This document shows, piece by piece, positions 1-7,509 of a DNA stretch of 64,000 nucleotides. Location of the stretch: positions 1-64,000 of the forward strand of contig NZ_QMKQ01000011.1 of assembly GCF_003287975.1 (NCBI RefSeq), given 5' to 3'. A model generated the notes under the pieces. It saw nothing but the letters and a program-made list of their open reading frames with translations. It did not search any database and was not told the origin of the DNA. Every line of letters starts with the position of its first letter. Position 1 is the stretch's first letter. Source of the DNA: Arthrobacter sp. AQ5-05 (GTDB taxonomy: Bacteria > Actinomycetota > Actinomycetes > Actinomycetales > Micrococcaceae). Made by a program: the position numbers and the translations under genes.

Positions 1-112
1 GCAATGGAGGTCACTGGCCACGCGCTACGACAAGCTCGCGTTGACCTACCGCTCCGCGGTCGTGCTGCATGCAGTGCTCATCTGGAGCGCTGCAATCGTG
101 GAATCAGCATAA
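1..112 (+). pseudogene. 3' end of an IS5-family transposase gene (cut by window edge)
   Basis: Reading from base 2, 36 codons are open before TAA at 110-112. The peptide contains WRSLATRYDKLALTYRSAVV, which I recognise as the conserved C-terminus of actinobacterial IS5-family DDE transposases. The stop is followed by GGAGACACGCC and then CTAG. This could be the right terminal repeat of that element next to its target duplication, but the left end lies outside the window, so intactness cannot be judged. The IS701-family element starts immediately afterwards, so two insertion sequences share the same CTAG. Confidence 0.7.
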
Positions 113-127
113 GGAGACACGCCCTAG

Positions 128-140
128 TACTACAGTCGCG
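128..140 (+). repeat. IS701-type left inverted repeat
   Basis: TACTACAGTCGCG matches the complement of 1537-1549 without mismatch. The preceding CTAG (124-127) is the left target duplication. Confidence 0.85.
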
Positions 141-204
141 GTTATTTTCGGGGCCATCGGCGGTTTAAACGGATTTTGGCCCCGAATCCTGTTAATCCTG
201 ACGG

Positions 205-1547
205 GTGAGCGATGATATTTGGGTGGCAGAAATACAGGAATGGGCCGAGGGCCTCGAGGAAATCCGGGAGTTGATCGGCGGCGAGTTCGCCCGCACCGAG
301 CCGCGGAACAACGCGGTCAACTACATCCGCGGGCTGCTCTCGGACGAAGAACGGAAGAACTCCTGGACCCTGTCCGAGCGCGCCGGGCACGGCACCCCGG
401 ACGGGATGCAGCGGCTGCTCTCGACCACCGACTGGGACCCCGAGGCGGTGCGCGACGCCCTGTTCGGGTACGTGAAAAAGCACCTGGGCGACCCAGAGGG
501 GATCCTGGCCATCGACGAGACCGGCTTCCTGAAAAAGGGCACCGCCTCGGCCGGGGTCGCCCGCCAGTACTCGGGCACCGCCGGGAGGGTGGAAAACTGC
601 CAGATCGGCGTGTTCCTCACCTACGCCTCACCGGCCGGCCGCACGTTCCTGGACCGGGAGCTCTACCTGCCCAAGGCCTGGATGGATGACCCGGAGCGCT
701 GCAGGCGCGCCGGCATCCCCGCATCCCGGGAGATGGCCACCAAGCCGGTGCTGGCCGCCGAGATGATCGAGCGCGCCCTGGACGCCGGGATCGAGGCCGC
801 ATGGACCACCGGGGACGCGGTCTACGGGCAGCATTCCGGGCTGCGCCGCCGGCTGGAGGCCCGCGGCATGCACTACGTCATGGCGGTGCCCATGAACCAG
901 CGCGCCATCGTCCCGGCCCCCGGCACCCTCGGCGTCGAGGGGCGCGCGGATCAGCTCTTCGCCGCCCTGGACGGGCGCGCCTGGCGCACCCGCACCGCCG
1001 GCACCGGCACCGCCGGCACCGGCACCAAGGGCGAACGCCTCTACGCCTGGTCGCGGATCCGCATCAACGGGCCCGCCGAGACCGGCGAGCACTGGCTGCT
1101 GGCCCGCCGCTCCCTGAAGGACCCCGCCGACCTGGCCTACTTCATCTGCCACGCGCCGGAAAACACCACGCTGATCGAGTTGGCCCGGGTCGCCGGGGCC
1201 CGCTGGGCCATCGAGGAAACCTTCCAGACCTCGAAGGGCGAAACCGGACTCGACCACTACCAGGTCCGCCAATACACCGGCTGGTACCGGCACATCACCC
1301 TGTCCATGTTCGCCCACGCCTTCCTGAGCGTCATCCGCTCAAAAAAGGGGGCCCACACCCGGGTTCCGGACAGCTGGTAAGGCTCTCCCTGCCCGAAATC
1401 AGGCACCTCATCACCCGCATCGCCTGGCACCGGCAACCGGACCCCCGCCACGTCATCCGCTGCTCGCTCTGGCGCCGAAAGCACCAGCACCGGGCACAGC
1501 TATGCCACTACAGGGCCCGCAGCCACACCCTGCAAACGCGACTGTAG
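205..1547 (+). CDS. IS701-family DDE transposase, C-terminus in the -1 frame
   Basis: The zero frame starts at GTG 205 and runs 391 codons to TAA at 1378-1380. It holds the DDE-5 core: first Asp in AIDETGFLKKG, second in TTGDAVYG, and the Glu in WAIEETFQ. The family's usual C-terminus is missing from this frame. It appears in the -1 frame up to 1547, with the typical LSLPEIRHL and a WRRKHQHRAQLCHYRAR-like tail. Shifting at the A AAA AAG heptamer (1341-1347) gives a continuous protein of about 447 residues, a normal family length. Whether the shift is programmed, a mutation or a sequencing error cannot be settled here. The unshifted product would lack the last 55 or so residues. Confidence 0.85.
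1341..1347 (+). promoter_or_regulatory. Candidate -1 ribosomal frameshift heptamer
   Basis: The zero-frame codons read TCA AAA AAG, so the phase is exactly A_AAA_AAG, the classical bacterial -1 slippery heptamer. Five G residues follow. The -1 frame entered here encodes the expected transposase C-terminus. No stimulatory Shine-Dalgarno sequence or downstream pseudoknot was established by eye. Confidence 0.6.
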
Positions 1548-1549
1548 TA
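1537..1549 (-). repeat. IS701-type right inverted repeat
   Basis: CGCGACTGTAGTA is the exact complement of the left repeat. The stop codon of the shifted transposase frame (TAG, 1545-1547) lies inside it. CTAG at 1550-1553 is the right target duplication. Confidence 0.85.
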
Positions 1550-2203
1550 CTAGAGCGAAATCTCCACATAGCCCATGGCCCCGCGGCGTGTCACGGCGAC
1601 CTGTCCAAGCCCGGCCTCCCGCACCTCGTCAAAGAGCTCGGCAGCCGTGCGCGCCACCGCGATGTCGCCGTGCGCCTTCAACAGGCCCAGGTAGGCGTTG
1701 GACCGTCTCGGGCCCTTGACCAGCGAGGCCAGGAACAATTTGCCGTGATCCTCCAGCTGCCGACCCAACGCACCGACGGTGGCCGCGACGTCCGGGACCA
1801 GGTGCAACAGCCCCAGCCCCAGGATCGTCTCGTAGCGCCGGTCCTGAGGCGGTTCAAGCATGTCCCGGCATTCCAGGGTGATCCGCTCCGGCAGGGCCCC
1901 GCCGGCCGCCTCGGCAATGGCGTGCCCGGCCAGCTTGAGCATCGGCGCACTCATGTCCACCAGCGTCGTTCTCCGGGCGCTGGCCACGTGAAGGGCCGCA
2001 GTGGCCTGCGCCGTGCCGACGGCCACCTCCAGCATCGGGCCGGTTCCCGAGCCGATTGCCCGGGCCGCAAAGGCGGTGTATTGCCGGGGATCTGCACCCC
2101 AGAACACCTGGTTGTACAGCCTTGAGCCGACCATCGTGTCATAGGCACGCGCAAAGCGCGCATAGTATTCGGGTTCCCCAAAAAACGTTCCGTTCATGCA
2201 CAC
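1550..2203 (-). CDS. Class I SAM-dependent methyltransferase
   Basis: The 217-residue protein has a Rossmann-like methyltransferase core: motif I MLEVAVGTAQATAAL near residue 58, an acidic LVDMSAPML at the end of strand 2, and an LGLGLLHLVPD motif. The substrate cannot be inferred. The start is GTG at 2203; ATG at 2197 is an equally plausible alternative with no clear ribosome site to decide. The TAG stop (complement of 1550-1552) lies inside the CTAG target duplication of the IS element. The 3' end is therefore exactly the insertion junction, and the last residues could have changed when an insertion sequence landed there. The gene lies downstream of a histidine phosphatase gene on the same strand, 27 bases away. 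Confidence 0.7.
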   Translation of the reverse strand: MCMNGTFFGEPEYYARFARAYDTMVGSRLYNQVFWGADPRQYTAFAARAIGSGTGPMLEVAVGTAQATAALHVASARRTTLVDMSAPMLKLAGHAIAEAAGGALPERITLECRDMLEPPQDRRYETILGLGLLHLVPDVAATVGALGRQLEDHGKLFLASLVKGPRRSNAYLGLLKAHGDIAVARTAAELFDEVREAGLGQVAVTRRGAMGYVEISL

Positions 2204-2230
2204 ATGGTGCGCCCGCCGGAGCGGTCTTTT

Positions 2231-2782
2231 CTAGTGCACGGCCTCGCGGAAATGCTCGCACAGCTTGTGCACGTCGACGTGCACGACTTCGCCGTTGCGC
2301 ATGATGGGGCGGCTGGGTCCGCCGCTGATGGTGTCGAGGGCCAGGCGGATCAGTGTTCCGTGGGCCACCGCGATGATGTTCCGGCCCTCGTGGCGCTGGA
2401 TCAGTTCGTGCAGCACTGCCAGGCCGCGGGTTGCCACCGCGTCCTCGGGTTCGGCCGATTGCAGCAGCTGGTCGATCCTCTCGCGCGGCAGGTGGCGGAC
2501 CAACTCGCCCTCGGCCTGCCCGTAGTTGCGTTCCTGCAGGCCATCGAGCTTTTCGGTCAGCGCGAGACCCAGGTTCTGCCCGATCAGCTCCGCGGTCTCG
2601 ACGGCACGTTCGAGCGACGAGGAGACCAGCACGTCCCAGGACCCGGAGCCGAGTTCCTGGCCCACGACGTGGGCCTGTTCGCGGCCCAGGTCGTTGAGCG
2701 GAATATCCGTTTGCCCCTGGAGGCGGCCCTCGGCGTTCCAGGCGGTCTCACCGTGCCGAACCAAAACCAATGTTGCACTCAT
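2231..2782 (-). CDS. Histidine phosphatase family protein (phosphoglycerate-mutase-like)
   Basis: This 183-residue single-domain protein has the catalytic LVRHGETAWN motif at residues 7-16 (phospho-accepting His in RHG). The second catalytic region IIAVAHGTLIRLAL lies near residue 142. Arg and Glu residues expected in the pocket are also seen (SSSLERAVETAE, LQERNYGQ). Family members range from cofactor-dependent phosphoglycerate mutases to broad small-molecule phosphatases; the short length fits the CobC/PhoE-like phosphatase branch. The start ATG at 2782 places the RHG motif at the canonical distance. No specific pathway is indicated by its neighbours. Confidence 0.85.
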   Translation of the reverse strand: MSATLVLVRHGETAWNAEGRLQGQTDIPLNDLGREQAHVVGQELGSGSWDVLVSSSLERAVETAELIGQNLGLALTEKLDGLQERNYGQAEGELVRHLPRERIDQLLQSAEPEDAVATRGLAVLHELIQRHEGRNIIAVAHGTLIRLALDTISGGPSRPIMRNGEVVHVDVHKLCEHFREAVH

Positions 2783-2910
2783 GCCCCAAGCCTACCGGGC
2801 GCGGTTTACCGGTAGATCCGGATGCAGGATCTTCGATTTGCCTCCCTGCGCCCGCAACCTAAGCTCACATTCTTTGGCCGCGGGCGGTTTTCTTGCCACA
2901 ATGGATGGCA

Positions 2911-3010
2911 GACCACCATCCCGAGCGGCCGAGAGATCTGGTTCAGTGACGCCGCAGCAACCTTCCACACTCCGGTGGACCAGGTGCTACCGCCAGAAAC
3001 GATGGAGAGC
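2911..3010 (+). promoter_or_regulatory. S-box (SAM-I-clan) riboswitch upstream of metY
   Basis: The leader contains the S-box core in order: ATCCCGAGCGGCCGAGAGAT, then TGACGCCGCAGCAACC, a P3 stem TCCAC/GTGGA, then AGGTGCTACCGCC, and a closing GAT. P1 can form between CCATC (2916-2920) and GATGG (3001-3005). This matches the SAM-I layout better than classical SAM-IV, although the clan shares this core. A further hairpin at 3110-3133 (GGCATCCAC pairing with GTGGAATGCC) sits just before the metY ribosome site (3148-3153). It may act as the expression platform by controlling translation; no U-rich terminator was seen. Low SAM would permit metY expression. Confidence 0.85.
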
Positions 3011-3166
3011 GCGCAAGCAATCTTTGGGAGTGCCGGGCCCCCGCCACGGCATCGACCCTGCATTGACCCCGGGAAAACCACGCAACACAGTCCCACCCCC
3101 TCAGGGCATGGCATCCACTGGCAGTGGAATGCCGCGCCCGCACATGCAAGGAGTCAGCCACCGATC

Positions 3167-4540
3167 ATGGCCGAACATCAATTTGGATTCCGCACGCGCG
3201 CACTGCACGCCGGCGGCACCCCGGACGCCGAGCACGGCTCGCGTGCCGTGCCGATCTACCAGACCACCTCGTTTGTCTTCAAGGACTCCGACGACGCCGC
3301 GAACCTGTTTGCGCTGCAAAAGTACGGCAACATCTACTCGCGCATCGGCAACCCAACGGTTGCGGCATTCGAGGAGCGCATCGCGTCCCTCGAGGGCGGC
3401 ATCGGCGCGGTGGCCACCGGCTCGGGCATGGCAGCCGAGTTCATCACCTTCGCCGCGCTGGCCGGCGCCGGGGACCACATCGTGGCCTCCTCGAAACTCT
3501 ATGGCGGCACCATCACGCAGCTTGACGTGACCCTGCGCCGCTTCGGCGTCGAGACCACCTTCATCGACTCCACTGATCCGGCGGAATTCGCCGCGGCAAT
3601 CCGGGAGAACACCAAGGCGATCTACACCGAGGTCGTCGCCAACCCCTCGGGCGACATCGCCGACCTCAAGGGCCTGGCCGAGGTCGCCCACGCGGCGGGC
3701 CTGCCACTGGTGGTCGACTCGACGTTGACCCCGCCATACCTGCTGCGCCCGATCGAGCACGGCGCGGACATCGTGATCCACTCGGCCACCAAGTTCCTCG
3801 GTGGGCACGGCACCACCCTGGGCGGCGTCGTGGTGGAGGCCGGAACCTTCAACTGGGGCAACGGCAAGTTCCCGACCATGACCGAACCGGTGGCCTCCTA
3901 CGGCAACGTCTCCTGGTGGGACAACTTCGGCGAGTACGGTTTCCTGACCAAGCTGCGTTCCGAGCAGTTGCGCGACATCGGGCCGGCACTTCCGGCGCAG
4001 TCCGCGTTCCAGTTGCTGCAGGGCGTCGAGACCCTGCCCCAGCGCATGGACTCGCACCTTTCCAATGCCAAGGCCGTGGCTCAATGGCTGGATAACGACC
4101 CGCGCATCTCCTACGTGAACTTTGCCGGCTTGCCCTCCCACCCGCACTTCGAGCGCGCCAAGGAGCTGCTGCCCCTGGGCGTCGGCTCGGTGTTCAGCTT
4201 CGGCGTCAAGGGCGGCCGCGCCGCCGGCACCGCCTTCATCGAGGCGCTGCAGCTGGCCAGCCACCTGGCCAACATCGGGGATGTGCGCACCCTGGTGCTG
4301 CACCCGGCCTCCACCACGCACCAGCAGCTGAGCACCGAGCAGCTGGCTGCCGCGGGTGTTCCCGAGGACCTGATCCGCTTCTCGGTGGGCCTCGAGGACC
4401 TCGAGGACATCCTCTGGGACCTTGACCAGGCACTGACCGCCTCGCAGCAGGTGTCCAATGCTTCGGCCGAGGAAACCTACGACGGGGCGGCCTGCTCCAT
4501 CGACGCCGCCCGCGCGGCCGCCGTGACGGGAGCCAAGTAA
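3167..4540 (+). CDS. metY: O-acetylhomoserine sulfhydrylase (aminocarboxypropyltransferase)
   Basis: This 457-residue PLP enzyme of the Cys/Met metabolism family makes homocysteine from O-acetylhomoserine and sulfide. It has the family N-terminus ([10 protein letters not shown]), the YSRIGNPT motif, and the Schiff-base Lys209 in [15 protein letters not shown] 3167 is preferred because GCAAGGAG lies 13 bases upstream and the homology begins there; the frame stays open upstream through the riboswitch leader, which is not coding. The S-box in the leader ties expression to SAM level. The stop overlaps the next start (TAATG), so the CoA-binding protein is probably co-translated. Confidence 0.95.
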   Translation: MAEHQFGFRTRALHAGGTPDAEHGSRAVPIYQTTSFVFKDSDDAANLFALQKYGNIYSRIGNPTVAAFEERIASLEGGIGAVATGSGMAAEFITFAALAGAGDHIVASSKLYGGTITQLDVTLRRFGVETTFIDSTDPAEFAAAIRENTKAIYTEVVANPSGDIADLKGLAEVAHAAGLPLVVDSTLTPPYLLRPIEHGADIVIHSATKFLGGHGTTLGGVVVEAGTFNWGNGKFPTMTEPVASYGNVSWWDNFGEYGFLTKLRSEQLRDIGPALPAQSAFQLLQGVETLPQRMDSHLSNAKAVAQWLDNDPRISYVNFAGLPSHPHFERAKELLPLGVGSVFSFGVKGGRAAGTAFIEALQLASHLANIGDVRTLVLHPASTTHQQLSTEQLAAAGVPEDLIRFSVGLEDLEDILWDLDQALTASQQVSNASAEETYDGAACSIDAARAAAVTGAK

Positions 4541-5040
4541 TGGGCAACGCACTCGAGACCCGCAACTGGGTCGGCCCGAACGCGGCCGAGCGCCTGGAGA
4601 TCCTGCGCAACACCAAGTCGATCGCGATCGTTGGCGCCTCCAACAAACCCTCGCGCGCCAGCTACTTCGTGGCCACCTACCTGCTGTCCTCCTCCAAGTA
4701 CAAGGTCTACTTCGTAAACCCGGTGCTCGATGAGATCCTTGGCCAGCCGGTCTACAAGTCCCTGGCGGACCTGCCCGAGACCCCGGATTTGGTCGAGGTC
4801 TTCCGCAAGCACGACGATTTGCCCGGCGTGCTGGACGAGTCGATCGCTGTGGGCGCCAAGACCCTGTGGCTGCAGCTGGGCTCCTGGCACGAGGAGGTCG
4901 CGGCGAAGGCCGAGGCCAACGGCTTGGACGTGGTCATGGACCGCTGCGTGAAGATCGAGCACGCCCGCTTCCACGGCGGGCTGCGCCTGGCCGGGTTCAA
5001 CACCGGCGTCATCTCCTCCAAGCGCCAGCTGCTCGCCTAG
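4540..5040 (+). CDS. CoA-binding domain protein (YccU-like)
   Basis: The 166-residue protein is a single CoA-binding Rossmann domain: IAIVGASNKPSRASY near residue 28 is the glycine-rich loop, followed by VYFVNPVLDEILGQP and the C-terminal VMDRCVKIEHARF motif. Such small proteins resemble the N-terminal domain of succinyl-CoA synthetase alpha but lack the catalytic half. Their physiological role is not known. The start codon overlaps the metY stop by one base, so it belongs to the same S-box-controlled unit. The unit ends at a strong hairpin 15 bases after the stop. Confidence 0.85.
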   Translation: MGNALETRNWVGPNAAERLEILRNTKSIAIVGASNKPSRASYFVATYLLSSSKYKVYFVNPVLDEILGQPVYKSLADLPETPDLVEVFRKHDDLPGVLDESIAVGAKTLWLQLGSWHEEVAAKAEANGLDVVMDRCVKIEHARFHGGLRLAGFNTGVISSKRQLLA

Positions 5041-5054
5041 CAAGGCAACCGGCA

Positions 5055-5102
5055 CGAAGGGTCCGGGTCCGAAACCATCTGGTTCTGGACCCGGGCCCTT
5101 CG
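5055..5102. terminator. Bidirectional stem-loop between metY operon and regulator gene
   Basis: CGAAGGGTCCGGGTCC pairs with GGACCCGGGCCCTTCG, a 16-bp stem with one G-U position and a 16-base loop. It lies between convergent genes that end at 5040 and 5104, so it can serve both strands. Confidence 0.75.
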
Positions 5103-5103
5103 T

Positions 5104-5697
5104 TCATGGAAGGAACACCGGCCGTTGGCGCAGACCCGGCAGGTCCTCGCGGGCCATGACCATCGAGAAATTCCACAGCTTGCGCTCGGTGCCGTCTCCT
5201 GCCGCGGCAATGCTCCGTCCCTTGGTCCGGCGCAGCAGTTCCAGGACGCCCTGCTCAAGCTCTTCGACTTCCCCGGCATTGAGCATCAGGCTCGAGATGT
5301 CCAGCAGGGCCCGGGCCTCGGGCTCGGAGCCGTTGGCGTATTTGGTGCCCCAGTCGACCACGGCCCGCAGTTGCCTGATTTGGTCTTCGGCCTCCTGCCC
5401 CAGGTAGGCCTGCAGCGCCAGGGCGTCGTCGCTCCGGCTTGGCCGGCCCGGCGAGCCCACGCTCAGCCCGCCGGGCACCGCGCGCCAGACCCTGTCCCGC
5501 TTGTCCCGGGCCAGTTCGGGGGCGTCCTCGATGATGCGGGCCTCGGCCAGCACCCGCAGGTGGAAGCTCAGCGAATTGGCCGGCACGCCCAGGCGCACGG
5601 CCAGGTCTGTGGCGCGGGCGGCCTCCACGGCGGAAAGCTCGGCCAGGATTCGGCGGCGCAGCGGGTTGGCCATGGCCTTGAGCATGGGCGTGGTCAT
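5104..5697 (-). CDS. ArsR-type winged-helix transcriptional regulator
   Basis: The protein of about 197 residues opens with a winged HTH (MLKAMANPLRRRILAEL, then ATDLAVRLGVPANSLSFHL as recognition region, then the wing). This is the layout of ArsR/HTH-20 regulators that sit beside MFS exporters. A C-terminal effector-type domain follows. ATG 5697 is chosen because the HTH starts directly after it; the frame remains open upstream but that part is low-complexity Arg-rich sequence. The divergent neighbour, which would be its natural target, is only a remnant of an MFS transporter, so the regulator may now be an orphan. Confidence 0.75.
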   Translation of the reverse strand: MTTPMLKAMANPLRRRILAELSAVEAARATDLAVRLGVPANSLSFHLRVLAEARIIEDAPELARDKRDRVWRAVPGGLSVGSPGRPSRSDDALALQAYLGQEAEDQIRQLRAVVDWGTKYANGSEPEARALLDISSLMLNAGEVEELEQGVLELLRRTKGRSIAAAGDGTERKLWNFSMVMAREDLPGLRQRPVFLP

Positions 5698-5698
5698 C

Positions 5699-6040
5699 GT
5701 GGTGCGATCGGGCTGCCTGGAGAACATCGCGCAGCAACGCCCCCTCCCCCTGTGGCGCGACCGGCAGTACCTGTTGTGGCTGGGTTCCGACACCGGCTCG
5801 GCCTTGCTGGGCATGGCAGCGGTTCCGCTGGCACCGTTGATTGCAGGATTCGGCTATCCGGCGTGGGGCTGGTCGGGCCTGCTGGCATGCTGCGCGGGGA
5901 TCTGCGTGTTCGCCACCGTCCTGGCCGTGGCGAACCGGCCCCTGCGCACCCTGCCCGTCCAGGCGGACCGGGCAGGGCACGCGGCGGTCCACACGAATAC
6001 CGGCACCAAGGCCCCGGCTTCGAGGCGCCAGGCGTTCCGG
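5699..6040 (+). pseudogene. Remnant of an MFS transporter with a large internal deletion
   Basis: From GTG 5699 the frame encodes PLPLWRDRQYLLWLGSDTGS, the typical cytoplasmic start and first helix of this kind of MFS transporter. It is followed almost at once by PLIAGFGYPAWGWSGLLACC and a hydrophobic stretch ending in NRPLRTLP, typical of the last helix and tail. About 350 residues of a 12-helix transporter are missing, yet the frame is preserved across the join. After roughly residue 115 the frame runs into the antisense of the next gene without family resemblance. The deletion leaves at most two helices, so transport activity is not expected. Confidence 0.6.
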
Positions 6041-6041
6041 C

Positions 6042-6428
6042 CTACCAGTCGGCGTCTTCGTCGTCGTCGGCCTCGGAAATCCCCAGGTCCGGCTGCTGGT
6101 TCGAATCGAATTCGGCCCAGGCCTCGGCAAAGCCGAGGATGTCCTCGAGCGCCTCTTCCTCTTCGTCCTCGAGCAGCTCCAGGGCCTCCGGAGTGTCAAG
6201 AATGGTGCCGATGGCCGATGCGGGGTGCTCCTCGAAGTAGTCGACAGGTGAGTACTCGGCGTTGAAGGTCAAGTCCTTGCTCTGCCCATACAGGTCGATG
6301 AACGCCCGCACTGCCTGGGGAACCCGGGCCAGGTCCAGGCCCGACAAGGAGTCGTTGTAGGCCTGCGCCGTCGCCTCGGCCCATTCCTCGATGATCGCTT
6401 CATTCATTTGCGAGTTGCTGTTGCCCAC
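6042..6428 (-). CDS. Uncharacterised acidic protein
   Basis: About 128 residues if translation starts at GTG 6428, which has AGGAAAAGG just upstream; ATG 6407 would give 121 residues but lacks a ribosome site. The N-terminal half looks helical (NEAIIEEWAEATAQAYND, then VPQAVRAFIDLYGQSKDL). The C-terminal third is strongly acidic, with runs such as EDEEEEALEDILG and DDDEDADW at the very end. I do not recognise a family. It has no signal peptide or membrane segment, so it should be cytoplasmic. Its coding sequence reaches the edge of the MFS remnant. Confidence 0.6.
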   Translation of the reverse strand: MGNSNSQMNEAIIEEWAEATAQAYNDSLSGLDLARVPQAVRAFIDLYGQSKDLTFNAEYSPVDYFEEHPASAIGTILDTPEALELLEDEEEEALEDILGFAEAWAEFDSNQQPDLGISEADDDEDADW

Positions 6429-6578
6429 TGCCTTTTCCTGCCTGTTCGGAGATACTTCGAGCACCAATAGTAATGGGCGGAACCCGGGTGCGTACATGCC
6501 GAAAATGTGACGTTCGCCCGGGCCCGGCACGCGCCGCGGCCGGGGCGCAGCACCGGGCGCCCACGACGGCAAAAAGGG

Positions 6579-6617
6579 AGCCGGCGCGGGACGCCCGTCG
6601 GGCTTCCCGCGCCGGCT
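6579..6617 (-). terminator. Rho-independent terminator of the nitrilase gene
   Basis: A perfect 13-bp stem (AGCCGGCGCGGGA with TCCCGCGCCGGCT) and a 13-base loop are followed on the minus strand by CCCTTTTTG. It sits 15 bases past the nitrilase stop. Confidence 0.85.
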
Positions 6618-6632
6618 ACCGGCAAGGTGGTG

Positions 6633-7412
6633 CTACAGTCGCCGGTTGGCCAGCACCGGCAGGAACTCGCGCACCTCGTCGATGCGGCGGCGGGTGACAT
6701 CGGTGGTCACCAGGCCCTCGGAGTCCTCGCCCAGGTACTCGATCGGGACACCCATCGGGTCCAGGATCGCGGAATGGCCAATGGTGTGGCTGGAACTGGT
6801 TCCTGCCGCGGCGACCCACACCGTGTTCTCGATGGCACGGGCCCGCAACAGGGTTTCCCAGTGCTCGATCTTGTGCTCGCCCTTGAACCAGGCGGCGGGC
6901 ACGAGCAAGAGCTCGGCCCCCTCGGTGGCCAACCGGCGGGCAACCTCCGGGAAACGCAGGTCGTAACAGGTCAGCACGCCGACCTTCAGGCCGCCGATGT
7001 CAAAGATGGGAACCTGTCCCACATCCCCGGCCTTGATGGACCTGGATTCCTGGTAGGAGAAGGCATCGTAGAGGTGGATCTTGCGGTAAGTGCCCAGGAT
7101 CGAGCCGTCGGCCCCCAGCACCACCAGGGTGTTGTACGGGCGGTCGTCGCCGCTTTGCTCGTACCCGCCGGCCACGATGGCGATGCCATGTTCTGCCGCC
7201 AGGAAGGACAGCTGCTGGACGAACGTGGTCCAGTTCCCTTCGATGGCCGCGTTCAGCGGGCCGGTCACCTGGGATATGGCGAGCATGGCCTCCTCGGGGA
7301 ACAGCACCAATTCGGAGTCCTCGGCCTTCGCCTTGGCGACCAGGTTTCCCATGGTCTTCAAGTTCTCGTTGACGGACCCGGTGGGGGCGAACTGTCCAAC
7401 GCTGACCTTCAT
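6633..7412 (-). CDS. Carbon-nitrogen hydrolase (nitrilase superfamily)
   Basis: This 259-residue enzyme has the full catalytic triad of the superfamily: Glu in LFPEEAML (about residue 40), Lys in GTYRKIHLYDAF (about 110), and Cys in GVLTCYDLRFPEVAR (about 147). Members hydrolyse amides or nitriles; the single-domain size and DLRFPE context resemble omega-amidase/Nit-type proteins, but the substrate is not fixed by the sequence. ATG 7412 is chosen since MKVSVGQF is the normal family start and GAAGGGAAT precedes it. The gene is monocistronic, with its own terminator downstream and a divergent exporter upstream. Confidence 0.9.
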   Translation of the reverse strand: MKVSVGQFAPTGSVNENLKTMGNLVAKAKAEDSELVLFPEEAMLAISQVTGPLNAAIEGNWTTFVQQLSFLAAEHGIAIVAGGYEQSGDDRPYNTLVVLGADGSILGTYRKIHLYDAFSYQESRSIKAGDVGQVPIFDIGGLKVGVLTCYDLRFPEVARRLATEGAELLLVPAAWFKGEHKIEHWETLLRARAIENTVWVAAAGTSSSHTIGHSAILDPMGVPIEYLGEDSEGLVTTDVTRRRIDEVREFLPVLANRRL

Positions 7413-7509
7413 GGCGATTCCCTTCGTCGCTGAGTGCTTCCATCCAGCGTAACGACAATCGCCCATACGGTGGATCCGTCACCGCCGATTTCGCCATAGC
7501 CTGAGGAAT

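Larger units (their letters stand above)
128..1549 (+). mobile_element. IS701-family insertion sequence, complete
   Basis: The ends are perfect 13-bp inverted repeats (TACTACAGTCGCG at 128-140 and its complement at 1537-1549). They are flanked by CTAG at 124-127 and 1550-1553. IS701-family elements are known to duplicate a 4-bp YTAR target, which CTAG satisfies, so this reads as a recent, structurally complete insertion. The element carries one transposase reading frame split by a -1 shift. It abuts an IS5-type remnant on the left and the stop codon of a methyltransferase gene on the right. Confidence 0.85.

Noticed and set aside
2822-3166. N-terminal extension of metY through its upstream region
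   Set aside because: The frame is open, but this stretch contains the S-box aptamer. The ribosome site and family N-terminus both place the start at 3167.
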